From: B1 sp034439755
GTDB taxonomy: Bacteria > Bacteroidota > Bacteroidia > UKL13-3
Direction of reading: 5' to 3'
Assembly (NCBI GenBank): GCA_034439755.1
Contig: JAWXAZ010000071.1
Coordinates: 1 to 28,882 of the forward strand
DNA length: 28,882 nt
Shown here piece by piece: positions 25,191-28,882 of the stretch. Within the stretch, counting starts at the first letter, position 1. Each line of letters begins with the position of its first letter. The notes under the pieces are model-generated. The model saw only the letters and a program-made list of their open reading frames with translations. It was not told the origin of the DNA and searched no databases. The translations under genes were made by a program, and so were the position numbers.

Positions 25191-25580
25191 TTATTTCTTT
25201 AGTATGATATCTTCCACACAAATGTCGTTATCGAAAGATAACTGGTGGTGGTGATTGTTTACAATAAAATCCATGTTAGCTATGCCATCATGGCTATCAT
25301 TCATTTCAAAAACTTTTGAATCTGGCCATTCATAAACCATCTCCAAACATTTTGCAAATTTTTTTCCCAAGAACAATTCACTAGGCTGCCTTTTTATGGT
25401 GGCTGGTATATAACCCATTACAGGATCTCCTCCGCCAGTTTCTAGAGCATTTCCTACTTTATAATCAATGGTATCGATTTTAAGGTTTGAATGTGGAATT
25501 TCATAATCATCCTTACTTAAAATTAAAAGGATTGCCAAAACCAATACACCCAAGACAATCCACAGCCAATTTTTTGCCAT
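25191..25580 (-). CDS. small membrane-anchored hypothetical protein
   Basis: I do not recognise this 129-residue protein. One N-terminal membrane helix (about 4-22, WLWIVLGVLVLAILLIL) is followed by a soluble domain of about 105 residues, so the bulk probably faces the periplasm. Features that can be seen are DYEIPHSNLKIDTIDYKVGN, ETGGGDPVMGY, two cysteines (near 92 and 122), and a run of histidines in VNNHHHQLSF. The gene sits 2 bp after bamD and 11 bp before rpoZ, well inside a conserved operon where I would not expect an extra gene. A role linked to envelope assembly is possible only from this position. Confidence 0.75.
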   Translation of the reverse strand: MAKNWLWIVLGVLVLAILLILSKDDYEIPHSNLKIDTIDYKVGNALETGGGDPVMGYIPATIKRQPSELFLGKKFAKCLEMVYEWPDSKVFEMNDSHDGIANMDFIVNNHHHQLSFDNDICVEDIILKK

Positions 25581-25582
25581 TA

Positions 25583-26395
25583 CTAACTTTTTTTATCTCC
25601 TAATTTTTTTAATGCCAAGAGAGATTTTTGCTCAATATCCTTGGCCTCCTTCATATACTTGCTCGATTCTATATACTGTTCAGAAAAATCCTCATAGGCC
25701 AATAATGTATTTTTATAACGCTCTTCTTGCTTTTCAATAATACTATTTTGTGCCAACAAAAAATTAGATTTTAACACTAAAAAATCAACTTCCTCCTTTT
25801 GAATCATTTCTGGAAACTCTCTTGCCGTATTTTTTAGAGCCACAATAGCACTTTTATATTCACCCATATCGTAATATAAATGGGCTGTTCTGTACGATTT
25901 TAAGCTCAATTTTGCTCTTAATTGATCCAAGTAATTATTGCATTCTGGCACATACTTACTTTCTGGGTACACATTTATAAATATCCTAAACGTTTCAATG
26001 GCTTTATAGGTATCGGTCTGATCCAACTCTGGTTCAAAAGATTCCAAATAAGCACAATACGCATTCATATACAAAGACTCCTCTGCATAATCACCAGAAG
26101 GGAAATTTTCAAAATAGGTCTTAAACTGAAAACCCGCCAAGGCATACATTTTTAAACCAAAATTACACTGCGCACTGTTATACAAAACCCGCTCTGCCGT
26201 TGGTGTGCCGCTATAAGCTTCCTCAATTTGCTCGTACAAACTTACAGCCCTCACAAAATCCTTCTTTTTGTAATAGGCATCAGCCATTTCTAATTTAGCC
26301 CTGTTATCTGGACTCTTAAGCGTCTTCTGGTACTTGTTTGCACAAGCAGACAGCAGCATAGAAAAAATTATTAAAATAAATCCAAAATACCTCAT
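25583..26395 (-). CDS. bamD: outer-membrane assembly lipoprotein BamD
   Basis: A 270-residue lipoprotein with TPR-like helical repeats. The ATG at 26393-26395 is chosen because it begins a lipoprotein signal (MRYFGFILIIFSMLLSAC, lipidated Cys18). A longer frame starting at 26440 would bury that signal and run across the promoter. Helical repeats are visible, such as ADAYYKKKDFVRAVSLYEQI, YNSAQCNFGLKMYALAGFQF and AHLYYDMGEYKSAIVALKN. BamD works with BamA to insert beta-barrel proteins in the outer membrane and is anchored in its inner leaflet. It heads the operon with rpoZ, coaBC and DUF4835 and is divergent from the NlpC/P60 gene. Confidence 0.92.
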   Translation of the reverse strand: MRYFGFILIIFSMLLSACANKYQKTLKSPDNRAKLEMADAYYKKKDFVRAVSLYEQIEEAYSGTPTAERVLYNSAQCNFGLKMYALAGFQFKTYFENFPSGDYAEESLYMNAYCAYLESFEPELDQTDTYKAIETFRIFINVYPESKYVPECNNYLDQLRAKLSLKSYRTAHLYYDMGEYKSAIVALKNTAREFPEMIQKEEVDFLVLKSNFLLAQNSIIEKQEERYKNTLLAYEDFSEQYIESSKYMKEAKDIEQKSLLALKKLGDKKS

Positions 26396-26408
26396 AGTTA
26401 GCAGTCTG

Positions 26409-26416
26409 CAAACATA
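26409..26416 (-). promoter_or_regulatory. -7 element for the bamD operon
   Basis: TATGTTTG on the minus strand matches TAnnTTTG perfectly, with a TTG upstream at 21 bp, slightly longer than the usual 19. The leader would be about 10 nt, which supports the bamD start at 26395. Confidence 0.52.
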
Positions 26417-26477
26417 CACTTTTTTTTTAGCCATTTTCAATTATTTTTACATCGGTTTGAACCTAAAAACACCATAC

Positions 26478-26996
26478 ATGCTGCTGATTGCCTGCTTATT
26501 ATTAAATATACGCGCGCTTTACGGGCAAATCGACACGCCGATGCAGTTTCATTTATTGGTTCAGACCGGAGACTCTTTAACGTTTAAACCCAAGAAAAGG
26601 ATACAAGCTGATTCGGTTATAAATTACGCTTATACCTTTATGGGCGACCGATATATGCGAGGCGGAACAAGCACCAAGGGCTTTGATTGCAGCGGATATA
26701 CCATGACCGTTTACAAGAATTTTGGCATTAAATTACCGCATACCTCGGCCGGACAAAGTTTTATTGGGGTAGAAATTCCTCGAAAACAGATTTCGAAAGG
26801 TGATTTGCTCTTTTTTAGGGGCAGGAGTAGCAGGCGTAGAGGCATAGGCCATGTTGGCATTGTGATTTCTGAAAAAGGGCAACCCGTTCAATTTATCCAT
26901 TCTAGCACCAGTTCGGGCGTAAGAATTGATAGAATAGAGGCCGAATATTATAAGAAAAGATTTATGAAGGCTACACGCGTTTTGCCTTTGAATTAA
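26478..26996 (+). CDS. NlpC/P60 family cell-wall hydrolase
   Basis: A 172-residue secreted cysteine peptidase that cuts peptidoglycan stem peptides. The ATG at 26478 is chosen because it starts a signal peptide (MLLIACLLLNIRALYGQ). An in-frame start at 26334 would overlap bamD and put non-signal sequence in front. The NlpC/P60 triad is visible: Cys in FDCSGYTM, His in GHVGIV, and His in FIHSSTS. The domain covers almost the whole mature protein (about 45-170), and no SH3 or LysM cell-wall-binding module is present. The gene is divergent from bamD with 82 bp between start codons. Confidence 0.91.
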   Translation: MLLIACLLLNIRALYGQIDTPMQFHLLVQTGDSLTFKPKKRIQADSVINYAYTFMGDRYMRGGTSTKGFDCSGYTMTVYKNFGIKLPHTSAGQSFIGVEIPRKQISKGDLLFFRGRSSRRRGIGHVGIVISEKGQPVQFIHSSTSSGVRIDRIEAEYYKKRFMKATRVLPLN

Positions 26997-27099
26997 CGTT
27001 TTGGGTTATCTTTTTGGCGATTAATACCCATTAAAATAATTGAAAAACCAAAAGGTATTTGATGATTTTACAATCATTTTGGTATAGTTAAGAATTTCT

Positions 27100-27119
27100 A
27101 CCCAAAATGGGTTTATATT
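27100..27119 (+). terminator. weak hairpin terminator candidate after the NlpC/P60 gene
   Basis: ACCCA, AAA, TGGGT form a 5-bp stem with a 3-base loop, followed by TTATATT. It is short and lies about 100 bp past the stop codon, so the call is tentative. Confidence 0.3.
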
Positions 27120-27479
27120 CAAAGCACATAAACATTTCCAAAATGTTCGTCGCCAAGGGGCGAATGTTAATTTATTATACCTATTTGATGCCGTAAACAT
27201 CTTAAAACCCCTAACTAATCTGCATTGATTTTACTTAGGTTAATACCGATAAAAAAAATATAACATTAGGAGATATTTGTAGAAAATGGCCTGTATTATT
27301 TTTCGCATAATCGGTATAATTTATATCCTTGTTAATGTTTGTTTTAGCGATACCTGCATAAGTTTGAGACACCTCTTTTAAATGTATAAATACAGAAATT
27401 GGCAAATTGGTAAACAGACTGCGAACTAAATGGAACTACATCCTCTAAATTGACTTCGGTGAAATTTCATTTCATTTGT

Positions 27480-27487
27480 TATATTTG
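27480..27487 (+). promoter_or_regulatory. -7 element placed for a leaderless lipoprotein message
   Basis: TATATTTG fits TAnnTTTG perfectly. Its predicted transcription start falls on the A of the ATG at 27491. No TTG lies at 19 bp upstream. Confidence 0.4.
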
Positions 27488-27490
27488 CTA

Positions 27491-28135
27491 ATGCTGTATT
27501 CAATTAATAGTTTCAACAAAAGCAAAAGAAACGGATTCAACCTTGGCTTGAGCCTAATTGCTTTAAGCATCATCCTTGTATCTTCATGCCAAAAAGAAAC
27601 AACTGGAATAGCAGGTTCGAGCAGTTTTATAGACCAACCACCAGCAGGATTTTTATTTCCTCATACCTATTCAGTAAGCTCAACGCCTGCTCCTTATGAA
27701 CTATATAACAATGGGAAATTGGTTCAGCCTAATACAGTTAATAAGGACGTTTATTTTAAATCGTCTATAACAATTGTTGAGAGTGGGGATGCAACACCAA
27801 ACAACATCATTTTTAAAGATAAATCAACTGTTTCTATTGAAGGATATCCAGATTATAAATTTTATTTTAAAGATAGGGTTTTAAATATTTTGGTGGATGC
27901 AGATACTTTTGAATTTGCAAATGGCAATTACGAAAGCTTTAAAGTTTATTGTAACATGTTATATTTTGCCCAACGAATTAACAGCGATACCTATTCTAGG
28001 CAAAATCAAATTAGTGTAGATTTAATTCCAAACAGTTTACCTAATGCACTAAAAGAAGTAGATTTAAATTCATTAAGCGATATCAAAGAATTGGACACCT
28101 TAGCATTATATAGCATTATTCAAACGTATAAATAA
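27491..28135 (+). CDS. hypothetical lipoprotein
   Basis: I do not recognise this 214-residue protein. The N-terminus is a lipoprotein signal: a basic stretch (NKSKRNG), a hydrophobic core and the lipobox LVSSC with Cys33. The mature part starts CQKETTGIAGSSS, a typical flexible linker. The rest looks beta-rich, with alternating hydrophobic residues such as DYKFYFKDRVLNILVDADTFEF. A TTG five codons upstream (27476) extends the frame, but the ATG at 27491 is preferred. The 3-hydroxyanthranilate dioxygenase gene begins 6 bp after the stop, so the two probably share a message, though no link between a surface lipoprotein and that enzyme is known to me. Confidence 0.72.
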   Translation: MLYSINSFNKSKRNGFNLGLSLIALSIILVSSCQKETTGIAGSSSFIDQPPAGFLFPHTYSVSSTPAPYELYNNGKLVQPNTVNKDVYFKSSITIVESGDATPNNIIFKDKSTVSIEGYPDYKFYFKDRVLNILVDADTFEFANGNYESFKVYCNMLYFAQRINSDTYSRQNQISVDLIPNSLPNALKEVDLNSLSDIKELDTLALYSIIQTYK

Positions 28136-28141
28136 AAACAC

Positions 28142-28672
28142 ATGAGCATACGCAAACCTTTTAACTTACCTAAATGGATTTTAGAAAACAGGCATTTATT
28201 AAAACCACCTGTTGCCAATAAAAACCTTTACCCAGAAGGTACAGATTATATTGTGATGATTGTAGGCGGACCAAATGCACGCAAAGATTTTCATTACAAC
28301 GAAACAGAAGAATTATTTTACCAATTGGAAGGAAATATTACGGTAAATATTCAAGAAGAAGGTCAAGTTGTGCCAATACATTTAGGGCCTGGCGACATGT
28401 TTTTATGTCCTGCTGGCATACCACATTCACCAGGCAGAACAGAGGGTTCCATAGGCTTAGTTGTTGAGAGGAACCGCAAAGGAACAAACTTAAAAGATGG
28501 TTTGCTTTGGTTCTGCGAAAAATGCAACAACAAATTGCATGAAACCTATTTTACACAGGACAATATTGAAACCGATTTTCAGCCTAGGTTCAAAGAATAT
28601 TATGGCTCTGAAAATTTGCGCACCTGCAAAAAATGCGGCCATGTAATGGAAACTGACCCAAAGTTTTTATAG
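28142..28672 (+). CDS. nbaC: 3-hydroxyanthranilate 3,4-dioxygenase
   Basis: A 176-residue cupin enzyme that opens the ring of 3-hydroxyanthranilate to 2-amino-3-carboxymuconate semialdehyde, the substrate of ACMSD (gene at 14645-15652). Catalytic iron ligands are His51, Glu57 and His95; Arg47, Arg99 and Glu110 fit the substrate-binding residues. The C-terminal rubredoxin-like metal site, typical of bacterial members, is complete: Cys125 and Cys128 (CEKC), Cys162 and Cys165 (CKKC). These positions equal the numbering described for the Cupriavidus enzyme. The start is ATG, 6 bp after the lipoprotein gene. The neighbouring kynurenine-pathway enzymes (kynurenine monooxygenase, kynureninase) are not in this window. 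Confidence 0.95.
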   Translation: MSIRKPFNLPKWILENRHLLKPPVANKNLYPEGTDYIVMIVGGPNARKDFHYNETEELFYQLEGNITVNIQEEGQVVPIHLGPGDMFLCPAGIPHSPGRTEGSIGLVVERNRKGTNLKDGLLWFCEKCNNKLHETYFTQDNIETDFQPRFKEYYGSENLRTCKKCGHVMETDPKFL

Positions 28673-28882
28673 GTTTCCCTCGCCTCGCCTACTCATGTTT
28701 TTGAATAGTTTCGTTATTTGAGGTATGTTGGTTGATGTATTAATTAAGTATGCATGGTTGATATCGGTCATTGTAAGCGCGATACGAGGTCGCTCAAATA
28801 ACTGTTAAACGATGTCTTTAACCACCCGTGAGGCCATTAAAGATTCTCGATTTAACCTCTTGTTCCATCAAGAGTAATCTAT
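28673..28882. repeat. non-coding right end rich in inverted repeats
   Basis: Four inverted pairs are seen: GTTATTTGAG (28713-28722) with CTCAAATAAC (28793-28802), perfect over 10 bp; GTTAAA (28804-28809) with TTTAAC (28851-28856); nested inside it TCTTTAA (28815-28821) with TTAAAGA (28837-28843); and CTCTTG (28857-28862) with CAAGAG (28869-28874). GGTTGAT is repeated directly within the first pair. The stretch GGTCATTGTAAGCGCGATAC is less AT-rich than its surroundings and recalls dispersed palindromic repeats. It may continue beyond the window. Confidence 0.55.

Larger units (their letters stand above)
26997..27490. other. 494-bp gene-free region with several small hairpins
   Basis: No credible coding frame on either strand. 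Inverted repeats seen are ACCCAAAATGGGT at 27100-27112 followed by TTATATT, AACATTTCCAAAATGTT at 27131-27147 (7-bp arms, 3-base loop), and TCGCCAAGGGGCGA at 27150-27163. ATACCGAT and ATCGGTAT form a wider inverted pair ending near 27317. The first hairpin may be a weak terminator for the NlpC/P60 gene. An RNA gene is possible but no known family is recognised. Confidence 0.55.

Noticed and set aside
26334..26477. Longer N-terminus for the NlpC/P60 protein
   Set aside because: It overlaps the bamD start and promoter and puts non-signal sequence before a clear signal peptide.
28713..28856. Integron attC site (GTTRRRY/RYYYAAC-like ends)
   Set aside because: GTTAAAC and ATTTAAC occur in the reverse order to that of an attC site, and no integrase or cassettes are seen.
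28812..28877. 21-residue open frame starting ATG TCT TTA
   Set aside because: Overlaps the hairpins of the right end, is too short to judge and has no known match; probably chance.
28818..28882. Minus-strand frame running in from the right edge and ending in GLTGG
   Set aside because: Only about 20 codons are visible and they overlap inverted repeats; cannot be told from chance.

Overview
The window is AT-rich chromosomal DNA from a member of the Bacteroidota. The evidence is the gene content (TamB beside tsaD; bamD, rpoZ, coaBC and DUF4835 in one operon; a TPR/PD40/OmpA surface protein), the absence of clear Shine-Dalgarno sites, and promoters of the phylum's own type (TTG, 19 bp, TAnnTTTG). 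It looks like a housekeeping region. I see no insertion sequence, prophage, CRISPR array, tRNA or rRNA gene.

Layout. 1-6595 (minus strand): a likely operon of tamB, an isopenicillin-N-synthase-like Fe(II) dioxygenase and a DUF2079 membrane protein cut off by the left edge. 6629-11993 (plus strand): tsaD, sixA, a TPR/PD40/OmpA outer-membrane protein, purC and an EamA-type transporter. 12011-13325 (minus): two tandem, diverged NAD(P)-binding oxidoreductases. A 518-bp gene-free gap follows. 13844-21445 (plus): AIM24 protein, ACMSD, DEAD-box helicase, trxB, UspA, PhoH and LOG. 21448-26395 (minus): bamD, a small membrane-anchored unknown, rpoZ, coaBC, DUF4835, a VIT/CCC1 metal transporter and a cysteine-rich secreted unknown. 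26478-28672 (plus): an NlpC/P60 hydrolase, a 494-bp gap, a lipoprotein and 3-hydroxyanthranilate dioxygenase. The last 210 bases are non-coding and rich in inverted repeats.

How the genes fit together. Envelope biogenesis is prominent: TamB, BamD, the OmpA protein, the NlpC/P60 hydrolase and DUF4835. The 3-hydroxyanthranilate dioxygenase and ACMSD catalyse consecutive steps of the kynurenine pathway but lie about 12.5 kb apart, which points to tryptophan breakdown through aminomuconate semialdehyde.

The most notable regulatory feature is the tamB/tsaD junction. Two full-consensus promoters face each other and overlap, each inside the other gene's transcribed region. Other points for a second look are a CoaBC with serine at the usual catalytic cysteine position, an active-site-less duplicate oxidoreductase, a 36-bp/18-bp repeat duplicating the phoH 3' end, and a cysteine-rich secreted protein beside the metal transporter. 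I did not find a clearly new multi-gene system.
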